NCBI GenBank assembly: GCA_934307065.1 | Contig: CAKRCD010000003.1 | Span: forward strand, 68,991-132,990 | DNA: 64,000 nucleotides | Origin: an uncultured Bariatricus sp. | Lineage (GTDB): Bacteria > Bacillota > Clostridia > Lachnospirales > Lachnospiraceae | Direction: 5' to 3' | In this document: positions 26,501 to 37,109 of the stretch, piece by piece | How positions within the stretch are numbered: the stretch's first letter is position 1 | Layout of the letters: each line of letters begins with the position of its first letter | Program-made: the position numbers and the translations under genes | Notes under the pieces: generated by a model | Seen by the model: the letters and a program-made list of their open reading frames with translations, nothing else | Databases searched by the model: none | What the model was told of the DNA's origin: nothing

Positions 26501-27773
26501 GAAATTGGAACGCACCATTCAGCCTGCTTCTATCAAAAAGGTAATATTTACCGAAGAAATGCGCAAGGACTATACTATCCTCTGCCCGCAGATGTCACCG
26601 ATTCATTTTTCGCTGTTGGAGCCAGTATTACAAAAATCAGGCTACAAACTGGAAGTGTTAAAGAATGATAACAAAAATGCCATTAACATGGGATTAAAAT
26701 ATGTAAATAACGACGCATGCTATCCTTCTCTGCTTGTTGTAGGGCAGATTATGGAAGCTGTGTTATCCGGGAAATATGATACCGATAAACTTGCAGTCAT
26801 TATCAGTCAGACCGGTGGTGGCTGCCGTGCAAGTAACTATATCGGCTTCATCCGTCGTGGTCTGAAAAAAGCGGGATACGGTCACATCCCTGTTATTTCC
26901 CTGAATTTAAGCGGACTGGAAAGTAATCCCGGCTTTAAAATTACACCAGGTCTGATTATAAAAGGTGCTTATGGACTGATTTTTGGTGACATCTTTATGC
27001 GCTGTCTCTATCGTGTTCGTCCATATGAAGCAGTACCCGGCTCCGCCAATGCTTTACATAAAAAATGGGAGACAGAAGTTATCCGTTATCTTACAAAAAG
27101 CTATCAGAGCCGAAGTGAATTCAAACGTCTCTGTCGTGCCATCGTAAAAGATTTCGATGAACTTCCACTGTTGGATATCCAGAAACCTCGTGTCGGGGTT
27201 GTCGGTGAAATCCTGGTAAAATTCCAGCCGGCTGCAAACAATCATCTGGTTGATTTATTAGAGCAGGAAGGTGCAGAAGCCGTTGTTCCGGATCTTCTGG
27301 ACTTCTTCCTCTACTGCTTCTATAATACGAATTTTAAAGCAGATCATCTGGGTGCAAAGAAATCTTCTGCAAGAAATGCAAATCTTGGTATCAAGGCTAT
27401 TGAATGGCTGAGAAAACCTGCTGCAGATGCACTCCGGGCAAGTAAACGATTTGATGCTCCGTCACACATCAAAGATCTTGCGAAGATGGCATCCGAGATT
27501 GTATCTCTCGGAAACCAGACGGGCGAAGGCTGGTTCTTAACCGGAGAAATGCTGGAATTGATTCACACCGGTGCTCCAAACATTGTCTGCACACAGCCAT
27601 TTGGCTGTCTGCCGAATCATGTCGTCGGAAAAGGTGTTATCAAAGAACTCCGGCGCAGACATCCTGATGCAAACATCGTAGCCATCGACTATGACCCGGG
27701 TGCAAGTGAAGTAAACCAGTTGAACCGTATTAAACTGATGCTTTCTACCGCGCACAAAAAATTAGAAGGCTAA
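23526..27773 (+). CDS. Double 2-hydroxyacyl-CoA dehydratase activase/reductase fusion protein
   Basis: A 1415-residue protein. Residues about 8-270 form a first BcrA/BadF/HgdC ASKHA ATPase domain ([14 protein letters not shown]) with cluster-ligand cysteines at C128 and C167, the same spacing as known HgdC activases. Residues about 322-585 form a second ASKHA domain ([22 protein letters not shown]) with C447, C451 and C486. A cysteine motif follows (C610, C613, C617, C636), then a long DUF2229/HgdB-like region with conserved cysteines ([23 protein letters not shown]). In known systems the activase uses ATP to inject one low-potential electron into an iron-sulfur partner. Fusions of this layout have been related to double-cubane-cluster reductases of unknown substrate. 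No CoA-transferase or dehydratase subunit lies nearby. GAGGT precedes the start. Confidence 0.85.
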   Translation: MNQIELHTLGIDIGSTTVKIAILNDSNDVLFSDYERHFANIQETLSDLLGRAIHKLGPVNVSPVITGSGGLSLSKHLGVPFVQEVVAVSTALQDYAPQTDVAIELGGEDAKIIYFENGNIEQRMNGICAGGTGSFIDQMASLLQTDATGLNEYAHNYKAIYTIAARCGVFAKSDIQPLINDGATKEDLAASIFQAVVNQTISGLACGKPIRGHVAFLGGPLHFLPELRAAFIRTLNLDDEHTIVPKYSHLFAAVGAAKNSKYETQMNLARLQKKLDDHIQLDVEVERMEPLFNSQAEYDEFEERHKKHQVPVADLASYKGNAYLGIDAGSTTTKAALVDENGTLLYSFYHNNDGDPLGTTLTAIKEIYRILPEGVTIAHSCSTGYGEALIKAALLLDEGEVETVAHYYAAAYFEPSVDCILDIGGQDMKCIKIKNHTVDSVQLNEACSSGCGSFIETFAKSLNYSVEDFAHEALFATQPIDLGTRCTVFMNSKVKQAQKEGASVADISAGLAYSVIKNALFKVIKVSDASELGKNIVVQGGTFYNNAVLRSFEKIAGCQAIRPDIAGIMGAFGAALIARERYEFKECKNTTMLSIDEINRLEYSTTMGKCHGCTNNCRLTINKFSGGRRFISGNRCERGLGKEKQNQDIPNLFEYKNNRYFGYEPLSEEQATRGAVGIPRVLNMYENYPFWFTFFTKLKYRVVLSPASTHKIYELGIESIPSESECYPAKLAHGHVQWLINEGVPFIFYPCIPYERNEFPEADNHYNCPIVTSYAENIKNNMEDIVSGNVEFMNPFLALTTKETVTSGLIQSIGKEKSIPESEIRSAVHAAWEELAACRQDIRKKGEETLAYMEKTGHRGIVLAGRPYHYDPEVNHGIPEMITSYGIAVLTEDSVSHLNPVERPLIVMDQWMYHSRLYAAANYVKTRDDLDLIQLNSFGCGLDAVTTDAVADILSGSGKIYTSLKIDEVNNLGAARIRIRSLLAAIRVREQKKLERTIQPASIKKVIFTEEMRKDYTILCPQMSPIHFSLLEPVLQKSGYKLEVLKNDNKNAINMGLKYVNNDACYPSLLVVGQIMEAVLSGKYDTDKLAVIISQTGGGCRASNYIGFIRRGLKKAGYGHIPVISLNLSGLESNPGFKITPGLIIKGAYGLIFGDIFMRCLYRVRPYEAVPGSANALHKKWETEVIRYLTKSYQSRSEFKRLCRAIVKDFDELPLLDIQKPRVGVVGEILVKFQPAANNHLVDLLEQEGAEAVVPDLLDFFLYCFYNTNFKADHLGAKKSSARNANLGIKAIEWLRKPAADALRASKRFDAPSHIKDLAKMASEIVSLGNQTGEGWFLTGEMLELIHTGAPNIVCTQPFGCLPNHVVGKGVIKELRRRHPDANIVAIDYDPGASEVNQLNRIKLMLSTAHKKLEG

Positions 27774-27810
27774 ATAAAGAAATCTGTCTCGTGGCAAATT
27801 TCTCATAAAC

Positions 27811-27852
27811 AGAAAAAACCGGCAAGGCGAAAATGTCTTGTCGGTTTTTTCT
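27811..27852. terminator. Bidirectional terminator
   Basis: Arms AGAAAAAACCGGCAAG and CTTGTCGGTTTTTTCT (one mismatch) surround a short loop, giving A-runs and T-runs on both sides. It serves the convergent activase-fusion and aminotransferase genes. Confidence 0.9.
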
Positions 27853-27864
27853 GTTTCAAATCAT

Positions 27865-29166
27865 TTATAAAGGGTTATCGGTTTGTCCAGAAAGAATCTT
27901 ATCAATGCTGACCAGTTTTACACTCAGAACAAACACCTTCGTTGCAACAGCCAGTTCTTCCGGTGTTGGGAATGATGGCGCAATACGAATATTACTGTCC
28001 TTCGGGTCATTTCCATATGGGAAAGTAGCTCCTGCAGGAGTCATCACAAGTCCTGCTTCCTTTGCTTTTGCTACAATTGCTTTCGCACAGCCTTCCATTG
28101 CATCAAAGGAAATAAAATACCCTCCGCGAGGTGCAAGCCATGTTCCAATCTCCAGACCGGATAATTCTTTATCGAGGCATGTAAGAATTGCCTCAAATTT
28201 TGGCCTTAATATCTCAGCATGCAATTTCATATGGGTTACCATACCATGAATATCCTTAAAGAAGCGCACATGTCTGAGCTGATTTAGTTTATCATGTCCA
28301 ATAGTCTGTACTGCCATCATCTGACGAATATCTGCCATATTGGCATCTGAACCTGCAATCGCTGCAATTCCAGAACCCGGAAAACTAATCTTGGAAGTAG
28401 AACCGAACTTATAAACCATATCCGGATGTCCTTCCTTTTTACATTCCATCAGTATTTCTATCAGGTAATCCTGCTTGTCCTCATACAAATGGTGAATTCC
28501 ATAAGCATTGTCCCAGAAAATTCGGAAGTCTTCTGCCGCCGGATTCAGCGTTGCAAAACGATGAACGGTTTCATCTGAATAGGTAATCCCCTGAGGGTTT
28601 GAATACTTAGGTACACACCAAATACCTTTAACAGCCGGGTCATTTTCCACATACTGCTGTACAATATCCATATCTGGTCCGTTCTCTGTCATCGGAACAT
28701 TAATCATCTCGATTCCAAAATGTTCTGTAATGGCAAAATGACGGTCATATCCCGGAACCGGACAGAGGAACTTTACCTTGTCAAGCTTGCACCATGGAGT
28801 ACTTCCCATGATACCATGTGTCATGGCACGGGCTACTGTATCAAACATCACATTCAGGCTGGAATTTCCGAAAATGATAATATTATCTTTCGGCACTTCC
28901 ATCATATCAGCAAACAACTGCTTTGCTTCTTTAATACCATCAATCACACCGTAGTTTCTGCAGTCCACACCTTCTATACAGACCAAATCTGAATCACTGG
29001 TCAATACATCCATCATTCCCATGGACAAATCAAGCTGTGCTTTCGATGGTTTTCCACGGGACATATCCAGGTGAAGTCCCTGTGCTCTTACCTTATCAAA
29101 TTCTTTTTCTAATTTCTTCTTTATTTCTAATAACTCTTCTCTGCTTAAGTCTTTATATGCTGTCAT
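27865..29166 (-). CDS. Aspartate aminotransferase, PF12897-like fold-type I
   Basis: A 433-residue PLP aminotransferase of the divergent bacterial aspartate-aminotransferase group (type Ic). The PLP lysine lies in FGSTSKISFPGSG near residue 270, the pyridoxal-contacting DNAYGIHHLY near residue 235, and the substrate carboxylate arginine probably in SNIRIAPSFP near the C-terminus. GAGGT eight bases before the ATG at 29166 sets the start; the frame is open further upstream through the promoter. Typical role: aspartate/2-oxoglutarate interconversion. Substrate is inferred from the family only. Confidence 0.85.
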   Translation of the reverse strand: MTAYKDLSREELLEIKKKLEKEFDKVRAQGLHLDMSRGKPSKAQLDLSMGMMDVLTSDSDLVCIEGVDCRNYGVIDGIKEAKQLFADMMEVPKDNIIIFGNSSLNVMFDTVARAMTHGIMGSTPWCKLDKVKFLCPVPGYDRHFAITEHFGIEMINVPMTENGPDMDIVQQYVENDPAVKGIWCVPKYSNPQGITYSDETVHRFATLNPAAEDFRIFWDNAYGIHHLYEDKQDYLIEILMECKKEGHPDMVYKFGSTSKISFPGSGIAAIAGSDANMADIRQMMAVQTIGHDKLNQLRHVRFFKDIHGMVTHMKLHAEILRPKFEAILTCLDKELSGLEIGTWLAPRGGYFISFDAMEGCAKAIVAKAKEAGLVMTPAGATFPYGNDPKDSNIRIAPSFPTPEELAVATKVFVLSVKLVSIDKILSGQTDNPL

Positions 29167-29205
29167 TTTTAAATACCTCGTCCTCCTGAGACTTTCATGG
29201 TATTT

Positions 29206-29233
29206 AGTATAACACAAAATGACTTTTCGTCAA
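29206..29233 (-). promoter_or_regulatory. Aminotransferase promoter
   Basis: TTGACG (29228-29233), 16-bp spacer, TATACT (29206-29211) with TG one base before the -10 box (extended -10). Confidence 0.75.
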
Positions 29234-29345
29234 TTGATTCTTGCAATTTTCTTTTATTATATTTTGCTTTTTGTTGATTTTACCACCATTTTATGAATTA
29301 TCAATTTATTTTTTATTCATTTTATGCAATCTCACATGTGGGTAA

Positions 29346-29369
29346 ATTGCATTTTCCTGTAAATGCAAT
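29346..29369. repeat. Perfect 9-bp inverted repeat downstream of gpmI
   Basis: ATTGCATTT and AAATGCAAT surround a 6-base loop, 47 bp after the gpmI stop. It is AT-rich and has only a short T-run, so it may be a weak terminator or an operator of the downstream aminotransferase gene. The rest of 29234-29415 shows no gene. Confidence 0.45.
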
Positions 29370-29415
29370 ACTTATTTCTTACAGACCCGGAATCAAAAAT
29401 CAATTAGATCTTTTC

Positions 29416-30954
29416 CTATACTCTTATTAAAAGCGATTCCCCTGACATTTCCTTTGGTTTCGGAATCCCCATAAGCTCCAGCAACGTCGGTGCAATGTCT
29501 GCCAGACAGCCTCCTTCCCGAAGCCCATATTCTTTCCGGTTAATCAGAATGAATGGAACCGGATTGGTAGTGTGCGCTGTAAATGGTGCGCCCGTCGCTT
29601 CATCTATCAGCTGTTCTGCATTACCGTGGTCTGCACACAGAAACATTTGTCCATCTACCTCTTTTAATGCCTCCACTGCTCTTCCAACACAGGCATCTAC
29701 CGTTTCTACTGCTTTAATTGCTGCCGATTCTACACCAGTATGACCGACCATATCCGGATTTGCAAAATTAATAATTATCACATCGTATTTCAATGACCGT
29801 ATGGCTTCTACAAGCTTATCGCAAACTTCCGGTGCGCTCATCTCCGGCTGTAAATCATAGGTTGCGACTTTGGGCGAATGGACCAGAATCCGTTCTTCTC
29901 CTTCATTTGGCTCTTCCACACCTCCATTGAAGAAAAAAGTAACATGCGCATATTTCTCTGTCTCAGCAATACGGGCCTGTTTCAAACCACATTTTGCCAG
30001 ATATTCTCCCAATGTATTTTCCAGTTTTGTCTTTGGAAAGGCAACACTCTTATTGGGAATCGTAACATCATATTCTGTAAAACATACATAAGTAGTATGT
30101 ATCCTCTTTTCTCTTGGAAATCCGTCAAATACATCCGCACAGAATGCTCTGGTAATTTCTCTTGCACGGTCAGGACGAAAATTAAAGAAAATAACAGAAT
30201 CCCCATCCTTTACTTTTCCAACCGGCTCTCCATCTTTCACAATAACAGTCGGAACAACAAACTCATCTGTCACTTCCTGCTCATACGATTTTTCAATAGC
30301 TTCCACCGGATTTTCTGCCCTGTTACCTTTTCCATTTACCATGGCTTCATAAGCCTTTTCTACACGCTCCCACCGGTTATCTCTGTCCATTACATAATAA
30401 CGACCGATTACCGTAGCAATCTGTCCTACACCGATTTCCTGTATCTTCTCCGTCAGTTCACGGACATATTCTTTTCCTGACATCGGCGGGGTATCGCGGC
30501 CATCCAGAAAGCAGTGTACATATACATTGGAAATCTTCTGCCTTTTTGCCAATTCCAGAAGTCCATATAAATGAGCATTGTGACTATGCACACCTCCATC
30601 TGATAGCAAACCAAATAAATGCAGATCCGAGCTATGCACTTTTACATTTTCACATGCTTTTATCAGTTCTGAATTTTCAAAGAAATCACCATCCTGAATG
30701 GACTTTGTTATCTTTGTTAAATCCTGGTACACAATTCTTCCGGCCCCCATGTTCAGATGTCCCACTTCAGAATTACCCATCTGACCATCAGGCAGTCCTA
30801 CATAACGGCCACTGGCATTCCCTTTCACAAACGGATACTCCTTCATGAGTGCATCCATTACAGGAGTGTCTGCCTCTGCCACCGCATTTCCAATCTTGTT
30901 GTCATTTAATCCATAACCGTCCAGTATCATCAAAACTGTGGGTTTCTTACTCAT
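29416..30954 (-). CDS. gpmI: 2,3-bisphosphoglycerate-independent phosphoglycerate mutase
   Basis: A 512-residue, manganese-dependent glycolytic enzyme of the alkaline-phosphatase superfamily, interconverting 3- and 2-phosphoglycerate. D12 in LMILDGYG and the phosphoserine S62 in [14 protein letters not shown] are visible, as is the late metal-binding DHGNAEQL. Length is normal. It is the last gene of a gap-pgk-tpiA-gpmI order, 17 bp after tpiA. Enolase is not in the window. Confidence 0.97.
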   Translation of the reverse strand: MSKKPTVLMILDGYGLNDNKIGNAVAEADTPVMDALMKEYPFVKGNASGRYVGLPDGQMGNSEVGHLNMGAGRIVYQDLTKITKSIQDGDFFENSELIKACENVKVHSSDLHLFGLLSDGGVHSHNAHLYGLLELAKRQKISNVYVHCFLDGRDTPPMSGKEYVRELTEKIQEIGVGQIATVIGRYYVMDRDNRWERVEKAYEAMVNGKGNRAENPVEAIEKSYEQEVTDEFVVPTVIVKDGEPVGKVKDGDSVIFFNFRPDRAREITRAFCADVFDGFPREKRIHTTYVCFTEYDVTIPNKSVAFPKTKLENTLGEYLAKCGLKQARIAETEKYAHVTFFFNGGVEEPNEGEERILVHSPKVATYDLQPEMSAPEVCDKLVEAIRSLKYDVIIINFANPDMVGHTGVESAAIKAVETVDACVGRAVEALKEVDGQMFLCADHGNAEQLIDEATGAPFTAHTTNPVPFILINRKEYGLREGGCLADIAPTLLELMGIPKPKEMSGESLLIRV

Positions 30955-30971
30955 TCTTTCTGCTCCTTATA

Positions 30972-31724
30972 TTACATCCGATAATTCACAATTTTTCCAA
31001 AATCCGGTTTCAACGATGCGCCACCTACCAGACCGCCATCAATGTCCAGCTGTGCAAAAAGTTCCGGTGCCGTATCCGCATTTACAGAACCACCATATTG
31101 AATCCGGATTGCTTCTGCCGTATCTCTATCATAAATTTCACAAATGCACTGACGGATTGCCTTGCAGACTTCCTGTGCCTGTGCTGTAGTTGCGGTTTTA
31201 CCGGTTCCGATTGCCCAGATTGGCTCATATGCAATTACCGCTTTCTTTGCCTGTTCTGCGGTAATTCCCAGAAATCCAATCTTTACCTGCTGACGGATAA
31301 AATCCATAGTAACTCCCTGTTCCCTTTGTGTCAAAGTCTCTCCACAGCACATAATTGGTGTCAGACCATATTCGAACGCTTTGTGCATTTTCTTATTAAC
31401 GGTTTCGTTGGTCTCTGCAAAATATTCCCTGCGCTCAGAGTGTCCCAGAATCACATACTTTACTCCGGCATCTACCAGCATACCCGGTGCTATTTCCCCG
31501 GTATACGCGCCTTTGTCTTCGAAATACATATTTTCCGCACCGATTTGGATATTACTGTTCTTCGCAGCCTCTATAGCTGGAATAATATCAATGGCAGGAA
31601 CACAAAGCACTACATCCACTTCCGGATTTACCACGAGTGGCTTTAACGTATGTATCAATTCCACCGTTTCCGTAGGCGTCATATTCATTTTCCAGTTTCC
31701 CGCAATCAGTTTCTTTCTTTCCAT
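30972..31724 (-). CDS. tpiA: Triose-phosphate isomerase
   Basis: A 250-residue TIM-barrel enzyme interconverting glyceraldehyde-3-phosphate and dihydroxyacetone phosphate. Substrate lysine in AGNWKMN, catalytic histidine in VILGHSERR, catalytic glutamate and flexible loop in [15 protein letters not shown], and the phosphate-binding QYGGSVN and GGASL segments are all intact. It starts 23 bp after pgk. Confidence 0.98.
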   Translation of the reverse strand: MERKKLIAGNWKMNMTPTETVELIHTLKPLVVNPEVDVVLCVPAIDIIPAIEAAKNSNIQIGAENMYFEDKGAYTGEIAPGMLVDAGVKYVILGHSERREYFAETNETVNKKMHKAFEYGLTPIMCCGETLTQREQGVTMDFIRQQVKIGFLGITAEQAKKAVIAYEPIWAIGTGKTATTAQAQEVCKAIRQCICEIYDRDTAEAIRIQYGGSVNADTAPELFAQLDIDGGLVGGASLKPDFGKIVNYRM

Positions 31725-31747
31725 AACATATCTCCTACTCCGGCATT

Positions 31748-32941
31748 TTATTTATCGTTTGCAGCCGCAACACCCGGAAGTTCCTTTCCTTCCAAAAATT
31801 CCAGTGATGCGCCTCCACCGGTAGAAATATGTGTCATCTTATCTCCATAGCCAAGCTGATTTACGGCTGCTGCACTATCGCCACCACCTATAATAGTCAC
31901 TGCCTCTGTGTCAGCAAGTGCTTTTGCCATCTTTTTCGTACCATCTGCAAAATTCGGCATTTCAAAAGCACCCATCGGTCCATTCCATACGACCGTTTTT
32001 GCCTCTTTCACTGCTGCTGCATAAAGTTCAGCAGTCTTTGGTCCGATATCCAGTCCCATCCAGCCGTCTGGAATCGCATTTGCTTCTACCACTTTTCTGT
32101 TTGCGTCATTGGAAAAAGCATCAGCAATTACAGTATCCACCGGAAGCAACAGCTTCACACCTTTTTCTTCTGCCTTTTTAATCATGTTCAATGCATATTC
32201 ACAGTAATCTTCCTCCAACAGAGAGTTACCAACAGAACCGCCCTGAGCTTTGCTGAAAGTGTAAGACATCCCACCACCGATAATCAATGTATCTACTTTA
32301 TCTAACAAGTTCTCAATTACAGAAATTTTGCTGGATACTTTCGCGCCGCCAAGGATAGCAATAAATGGTCTTTCCGGATTATTGACCGCATTTCCGAGAA
32401 AATCGATTTCCTTCTGCATCAAATATCCTACTACTGCTGTATCAACGTATTCAGTAACTCCCACATTAGAACAATGCGCACGATGTGCCGTACCGAATGC
32501 ATCATCCACAAACACATCGCAAAGAGAGGCAAGTTCCTTTGAAAACGCTTCCCCATTCTTTGTTTCTTCCATGCGGTAGCGCGTATTTTCAAGCAGTATC
32601 ACTTCTCCATCTTTCATTGCTTCCACTGCTGCTCTTGCATTTGCTCCAACTACTTCCGGATCTGCTGCAAATTTAACTTCCTGTCCTAACAGTTCACTTA
32701 AGCGCACTGCAACCGGTGCCAGAGACAATTCTGGCTTTGGTTCTCCTTTGGGTTTGCCAAGATGAGAACAAAGAATGACTTTCCCTCCATCTGCAATTAA
32801 TTTCTTGATTGTTGGAAGTGCAGCCACCAGACGATTCTCATCGGTAATCTTTCCATCCTGTAATGGAACATTGAAATCGCATCGAACCAGAACTCTTAAC
32901 CCTTTCACATTAATGTCATCCACTGATTTTTTGTTAAGCAT
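31748..32941 (-). CDS. pgk: Phosphoglycerate kinase
   Basis: A 397-residue enzyme making ATP from 1,3-bisphosphoglycerate. The N-terminal domain has [14 protein letters not shown] and the substrate-binding [10 protein letters not shown]; the nucleotide-binding domain ends with [12 protein letters not shown] and [13 protein letters not shown]. The start is the ATG at 32941 with AGAGGG upstream; the frame continues open another 39 codons through a tandem repeat and a terminator, which are untranslated leader. It lies between a terminator hairpin after gap and tpiA. Confidence 0.97.
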   Translation of the reverse strand: MLNKKSVDDINVKGLRVLVRCDFNVPLQDGKITDENRLVAALPTIKKLIADGGKVILCSHLGKPKGEPKPELSLAPVAVRLSELLGQEVKFAADPEVVGANARAAVEAMKDGEVILLENTRYRMEETKNGEAFSKELASLCDVFVDDAFGTAHRAHCSNVGVTEYVDTAVVGYLMQKEIDFLGNAVNNPERPFIAILGGAKVSSKISVIENLLDKVDTLIIGGGMSYTFSKAQGGSVGNSLLEEDYCEYALNMIKKAEEKGVKLLLPVDTVIADAFSNDANRKVVEANAIPDGWMGLDIGPKTAELYAAAVKEAKTVVWNGPMGAFEMPNFADGTKKMAKALADTEAVTIIGGGDSAAAVNQLGYGDKMTHISTGGGASLEFLEGKELPGVAAANDK

Positions 32942-32954
32942 AGTATTAACCCTC

Positions 32955-32990
32955 TCTATATATTTGATTTTATCTATATATTTGATTTTA
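32955..32990. repeat. Perfect 18-bp tandem duplication in the pgk leader
   Basis: Two identical 18-bp copies (TCTATATATTTGATTTTA, 32955-32972 and 32973-32990) lie between the gap terminator and the pgk ribosome binding site. They are AT-rich on the minus strand and contain TAAAAT-like sequences that could duplicate a -10 element. Confidence 0.85.
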
Positions 32991-33018
32991 TAATAGAAGA
33001 AGCATTTCCTCTCATATG

Positions 33019-33050
33019 AAAAGGTCCGGTCCTGATAAACAGACCGGACC
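33019..33050 (-). terminator. Terminator/attenuator between gap and pgk
   Basis: GGTCCGGTC and GACCGGACC form a perfect 9-bp GC-rich stem with a 10-base loop, followed by TTTT on the minus strand, 21 bp after the gap stop. It should make gap more abundant than the distal glycolytic genes. Confidence 0.85.
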
Positions 33051-33070
33051 CTTATCAACTTTTCTATTTC

Positions 33071-34084
33071 TTATAATAATGTGCCAAAATATTCAATCGT
33101 TCTAACCATCTGGCTTGTGTATGAGTTTTCATTATCATACCAAGCAACTACCTGAACCTGTGTAGTTCCGTTATCAAGCGGAATTACCATAGTCTGTGTA
33201 GCATCAAATAAAGAACCATATGTCATACCTACAATATCACTGGATACAATCGGGTCTGTGTTATATCCAAATGATTCATTAGAAGCTGCCTTCATAGCTG
33301 CATTGATTTCATCCACTGTTACATTGCCTTCCACAACCGCTGTTAAAATAGTAGAAGAACCTGTCGGAGTTGGAACGCGCTGAGCAGAACCGATTAATTT
33401 GCCTTTCAATTCCGGTACTACAAGACCGATTGCTTTTGCTGCACCTGTGCTGTTCGGAACGATATTCACTGCTGCTGCACGGGATCTTCTTAAATCGCCT
33501 TTACGCTGTGGTCCATCCAGTGTCATCTGATCTCCAGTATATGCATGAATTGTACACATAATACCTGATTTGATTGGTGCAAAATCATTCAATGCTTTTG
33601 CCATCGGTGCAAGACAGTTTGTTGTGCATGAAGCTGCGGAAATGATATGGTCATCCTTCGTAATAATGTCGTGATTTACATTATAAACAACAGTTGGAAG
33701 GTCATTTCCTGCCGGTGCAGAAATGATAACATTCTTGGCACCCGCTCTTAAATGTGCCTCTGATTTTTCCTTTGATGTATAAAATCCGGTACACTCCAAA
33801 ACTACATCTACATCCAATGCTCCCCATGGGAGATTCTCTGCATTCTGCTCTTTGTATATCTTAATCTCTGTTCCGTCCACTGTAATGGAATCTTCTCCTG
33901 CTGTAACTTTATCACATAATGCATATCTGCCCTGTGTAGAATCGTACTTTAATAAGTGAGCCAACATCTTCGGAGATGTCAAATCGTTGATTGCCACAAT
34001 TTCATATCCTGCTGTTCCAAACATCTGTCTGAATGCAAGTCGTCCAATACGTCCAAATCCATTAATTGCTACTTTTACTGCCAT
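33071..34084 (-). CDS. gap: Glyceraldehyde-3-phosphate dehydrogenase (NAD, glycolytic)
   Basis: A 337-residue enzyme. The N-terminal Rossmann motif [16 protein letters not shown] and the catalytic [12 protein letters not shown] (active-site cysteine near residue 152) are intact; [15 protein letters not shown] near the C-terminus is typical. AGGAGG precedes the start and a good promoter lies about 80 bp upstream. No cggR-type regulator gene is adjacent, unlike in Bacillus. Confidence 0.98.
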   Translation of the reverse strand: MAVKVAINGFGRIGRLAFRQMFGTAGYEIVAINDLTSPKMLAHLLKYDSTQGRYALCDKVTAGEDSITVDGTEIKIYKEQNAENLPWGALDVDVVLECTGFYTSKEKSEAHLRAGAKNVIISAPAGNDLPTVVYNVNHDIITKDDHIISAASCTTNCLAPMAKALNDFAPIKSGIMCTIHAYTGDQMTLDGPQRKGDLRRSRAAAVNIVPNSTGAAKAIGLVVPELKGKLIGSAQRVPTPTGSSTILTAVVEGNVTVDEINAAMKAASNESFGYNTDPIVSSDIVGMTYGSLFDATQTMVIPLDNGTTQVQVVAWYDNENSYTSQMVRTIEYFGTLL

Positions 34085-34165
34085 GATTCTTTCCTCCTAA
34101 AGTTCCGACATTTTATATAATAACGGTAACTTTTTTGCATTATCATATAATCATCAATCACAATT

Positions 34166-34194
34166 ATTGTACTAAACGCACCATCAAATTTCAA
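34166..34194 (-). promoter_or_regulatory. gap promoter
   Basis: TTGAAA (34189-34194), 17-bp spacer, TACAAT (34166-34171). The 5' leader is about 75 bp. No clear regulator site was seen around it. Confidence 0.75.
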
Positions 34195-34309
34195 GTGCAT
34201 TTTCCCTTTTTACGCCTCTTTACATAAATTCATCAAATTTTCTTAAAAATCCGTTTTCTCCCCTTTAATTTTGTGAAATATTTAACATCGCATAAAAAGC
34301 ATATAATAA

Positions 34310-34335
34310 CAGCAGGTCTTATTCAAGACCTGCTG
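34310..34335. terminator. Hairpin after mnmA
   Basis: CAGCAGGTCTT and AAGACCTGCTG form a perfect 11-bp stem with a 4-base loop, 30 bp after the mnmA stop. The minus-strand T-run (TTATTATAT) is weak. Confidence 0.65.
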
Positions 34336-34365
34336 CATTGATGTTTCTTATAGCCGCCTATTTTT

Positions 34366-35442
34366 TTAGATAATGGTACCTCCACCGAGCACGTAATCTC
34401 CATCATAAAATACAAGTGCCTGTCCCGGTGTCACTGCTCTCTGTGGTTCATCGAACACACAAAGGATTTCATCTTCTCCTGTCCGTTTTGCCGTACACCA
34501 CGCACCCTTATGATTATATCTGATTTTTGCGAATACATGCATATCGTCTTCTATGTCTGCCATTGACATAAAATTTAACTTCTCTGCCCGCACTTCCCGG
34601 GTCATAGAATCTTCATTGGTTCCAATGACCACCTCGTTGGTCTCCGGACGGATTTCCAGTACAAATGCAGGATGTCCAAGGGATAAACCGAGTCCTTTGC
34701 GCTGTCCTACCGTATAATGGGTAATTCCTTTGTGTCTGCCCAATATCTTTCCATTCAACGAAACAAAATTGCCTTCTGGAATTGTTCTGTTGCATTCTTT
34801 ATCAATAAAAGAAGCATAATCGCCATCCGGAATAAAACAAATATCCTGGCTGTCAGGTTTATGTGCAATCGGAAGCCCAATATTCTCTGCTATCTGCCGG
34901 ATTTGTTCTTTTGTGTAAGCCCCAACCGGCATCAGTGTATGTTTCAACTGGTTCTGAGTCAGGTTGTAGAGTGCATATGTCTGGTCTTTTGTCTTGGTCG
35001 CGGAATGTTTAATCGCATATCTTCCGTTTGCAAGATAGTCTATCTGTGCATAATGGCCTGTGGCAATATAATCTGCGCCAATATCCATGCTTCGCTTAAG
35101 AAGCGCTTCCCATTTCACATATCTGTTACAGGCAATACATGGATTCGGTGTTCTTCCCCGGAGATATTCTCCGACGAAATAATCAATTACCTGTTTCTGG
35201 AACTCCTGCCTGAAGTTCATGACATAATATGGAATACCAAGCATGGAAGCAACTCTTCTCGCATCATCCACTGCCGAAAGTCCGCAACATCCGCCATTTT
35301 CTTCCTGCACAATATTCTCTGTCTCCTGCCATATTTGCATGGTAACTCCAATCACATCATATCCTTGTTCCTTCAGCAGATATGCCGCAACGGAAGAATC
35401 AACTCCACCGGACATGCCTACCACAACTTTCTTCTTTTCCAT
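34366..35442 (-). CDS. mnmA: tRNA-specific 2-thiouridylase MnmA
   Basis: A 358-residue enzyme that thiolates U34 of Glu, Gln and Lys tRNAs. The PP-loop motif [18 protein letters not shown] is at the N-terminus, [15 protein letters not shown] holds the first catalytic cysteine near residue 105, and the second is in SQDICFI near residue 205. The start at 35442 lies one base after the iscU stop; an open frame extends upstream through iscU but is an overlap artefact. Sulfur comes from the cysteine desulfurase encoded two genes upstream, so the cluster couples Fe-S and tRNA thiolation. Confidence 0.96.
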   Translation of the reverse strand: MEKKKVVVGMSGGVDSSVAAYLLKEQGYDVIGVTMQIWQETENIVQEENGGCCGLSAVDDARRVASMLGIPYYVMNFRQEFQKQVIDYFVGEYLRGRTPNPCIACNRYVKWEALLKRSMDIGADYIATGHYAQIDYLANGRYAIKHSATKTKDQTYALYNLTQNQLKHTLMPVGAYTKEQIRQIAENIGLPIAHKPDSQDICFIPDGDYASFIDKECNRTIPEGNFVSLNGKILGRHKGITHYTVGQRKGLGLSLGHPAFVLEIRPETNEVVIGTNEDSMTREVRAEKLNFMSMADIEDDMHVFAKIRYNHKGAWCTAKRTGEDEILCVFDEPQRAVTPGQALVFYDGDYVLGGGTII

Positions 35443-35443
35443 T

Positions 35444-35881
35444 CTAATATTCTTCTTCCTCTTCCCCTTCATGGATATCAGACTTCGGTTTTGAAAGACC
35501 TTCAATCTTGATTCCATTTTTCTCTGCGTAATCCCAGAGTGCAGCATGAATTGCTTCTTCCGCAAGAAGTGAGCAGTGTACCTTAACCGGTGGAAGTCCA
35601 TCTAATGCTTCCATAACTGCTTTATTGGTTACCTGCATTGCTTCTGAGATATTCTTTCCTTTTACTAATTCTGTAGCCATGCTGCTGGTTGCTACTGCTG
35701 CACCACAGCCAAATGTTTTGAATTTAACATCCTGAATAATTCCATCTTTATCAATATCGAGATAAATTCTCATAATATCGCCACATTTTGCGTTTCCTAC
35801 GGTTCCTACTCCGCTGGCATTTTCAATTTCTCCCATATTTCTTGGATGCTGAAAATGATCCATTACTTTTTCTGAATACAT
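35444..35881 (-). CDS. iscU: Iron-sulfur cluster scaffold IscU/NifU N-terminal type
   Basis: A 145-residue scaffold. Three cluster-ligand cysteines are in [14 protein letters not shown] and [10 protein letters not shown], the canonical IscU pattern. The C-terminus ends in an acidic tail. The start is at 35881 ([15 protein letters not shown]), with AAGGAG nine bases upstream; a GTG six codons earlier overlaps that site. It lies 28 bp after nifS. Confidence 0.95.
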   Translation of the reverse strand: MYSEKVMDHFQHPRNMGEIENASGVGTVGNAKCGDIMRIYLDIDKDGIIQDVKFKTFGCGAAVATSSMATELVKGKNISEAMQVTNKAVMEALDGLPPVKVHCSLLAEEAIHAALWDYAEKNGIKIEGLSKPKSDIHEGEEEEEY

Positions 35882-35909
35882 AATCCAATTCTCCTTCACT
35901 TATTATAAT

Positions 35910-37109
35910 CTATTTTTCTTCATTTTTCTTCTGTTTTTTCACAAAATCTTCGTAAAGCGGTGACATATTACGCAGATTTGCTACGATTTCTTTCAACTTG
36001 TCCACAACAAAATCTACCTCTTCTTTTGTTGTCTCTTCGCTCAGTGTCAGTCTCAAAGAGCCATGTGCCTTTTCATGTGGCAGTCCGATTGCCAGAAGCA
36101 CATGAGATGGATCCAGAGAACCTGATGTACAGGCAGAACCACTGGATGCACAGACACCTGCCATATCAAGCATGATCAGCATAGATTCACCTTCTACAAA
36201 TTCAAAGCTGACGTTGACATTGTTTGGAAGACGCTTTGTTGTATGTCCGTTTAATCTGCTGTATGGAATTTCATCCAGAATACGTTTTATCATGTAATCT
36301 CTTAATTCTGTCTCATATTTGATTCTTTCATCCATGGTTGCAACTGCACGTTTTACAGCTGCTCCGTATCCTACGATACCCGGAACATTTTCTGTGCCGG
36401 CACGACGTTTTCTTTCCTGTGCACCACCATGGATAAAGGAACGAATCTTTACACCCTGTCTGATATATAAGAAACCGATTCCCTTCGGTCCGTTTAATTT
36501 ATGTCCGCTGGAACTGAGCATATCAATATGACATTCATCTACATGAATCGGAACATGTCCAAATGCCTGAACCGCATCTGTGTGGAATAATACACCATGC
36601 TTCTTTGCAATTTCTCCGATTTCTTTGATTGGTTCAATGGTTCCGATTTCATTGTTTGCAAACATTACAGAAATCAGAATTGTATCCGGTCGAATTGCAT
36701 TTTCCAGTTCTTCCAACGAAACCAGCCCATCTTTATCCACATCCAGAAATGTAAATTCGTAACCTCTCTTTGTCAGATATTCCGCTGTATGAAGGATTGC
36801 ATGATGCTCAATTTTTGTAGTAATGATGTGTTTTCCTTTGCTTTCATATGCCTCAGCAGTTGCTTTTAATGCCCAGTTATCAGATTCCGTACCACCTGCC
36901 GTAAAATATATTTCATTTCCTTTTGCACCGATTGCATCTGCAATAATCTCTCTCTGCTCTGTTACAACCTGCTTATTTTTTGATGCAATGCTGTATATAG
37001 CAGACGGATTTCCATACTGTTCTGTAAAATATGGAATCATTGCTTCCAATACTTCCGGTGCTGTTTTGGTTGTTGCTGCATTATCCAAATAAATTATTTT
37101 GCTCATCAT
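35910..37109 (-). CDS. nifS: Cysteine desulfurase NifS/IscS
   Basis: A 399-residue PLP enzyme that mobilises sulfur from cysteine. The PLP lysine is in SSSGHKLNGPKG near residue 205 and the persulfide cysteine in ASSGSACTSGSLDP near residue 328. Length and loop fit the NifS/IscS group I. Its ATG overlaps the iscR stop codon (ATGA), so the two are translationally coupled. Sulfur acceptors IscU and MnmA follow. The protein ends in a lysine/glutamate-rich tail. Confidence 0.96.
   Translation of the reverse strand: MMSKIIYLDNAATTKTAPEVLEAMIPYFTEQYGNPSAIYSIASKNKQVVTEQREIIADAIGAKGNEIYFTAGGTESDNWALKATAEAYESKGKHIITTKIEHHAILHTAEYLTKRGYEFTFLDVDKDGLVSLEELENAIRPDTILISVMFANNEIGTIEPIKEIGEIAKKHGVLFHTDAVQAFGHVPIHVDECHIDMLSSSGHKLNGPKGIGFLYIRQGVKIRSFIHGGAQERKRRAGTENVPGIVGYGAAVKRAVATMDERIKYETELRDYMIKRILDEIPYSRLNGHTTKRLPNNVNVSFEFVEGESMLIMLDMAGVCASSGSACTSGSLDPSHVLLAIGLPHEKAHGSLRLTLSEETTKEEVDFVVDKLKEIVANLRNMSPLYEDFVKKQKKNEEK

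Noticed and set aside
30849-31646. Long plus-strand frame of 265 codons opposite tpiA
   Set aside because: It is antisense to a fully conserved tpiA, has no ribosome binding site and no recognisable protein features.
32942-33058. N-terminal extension of phosphoglycerate kinase
   Set aside because: It reads through the tandem repeat and the gap terminator; the repeated IKYI residues simply reflect the duplicated DNA.
35443-35601. N-terminal extension of MnmA
   Set aside because: The extra 53 codons overlap iscU in another frame; the PP-loop start with its ribosome binding site is at 35442.
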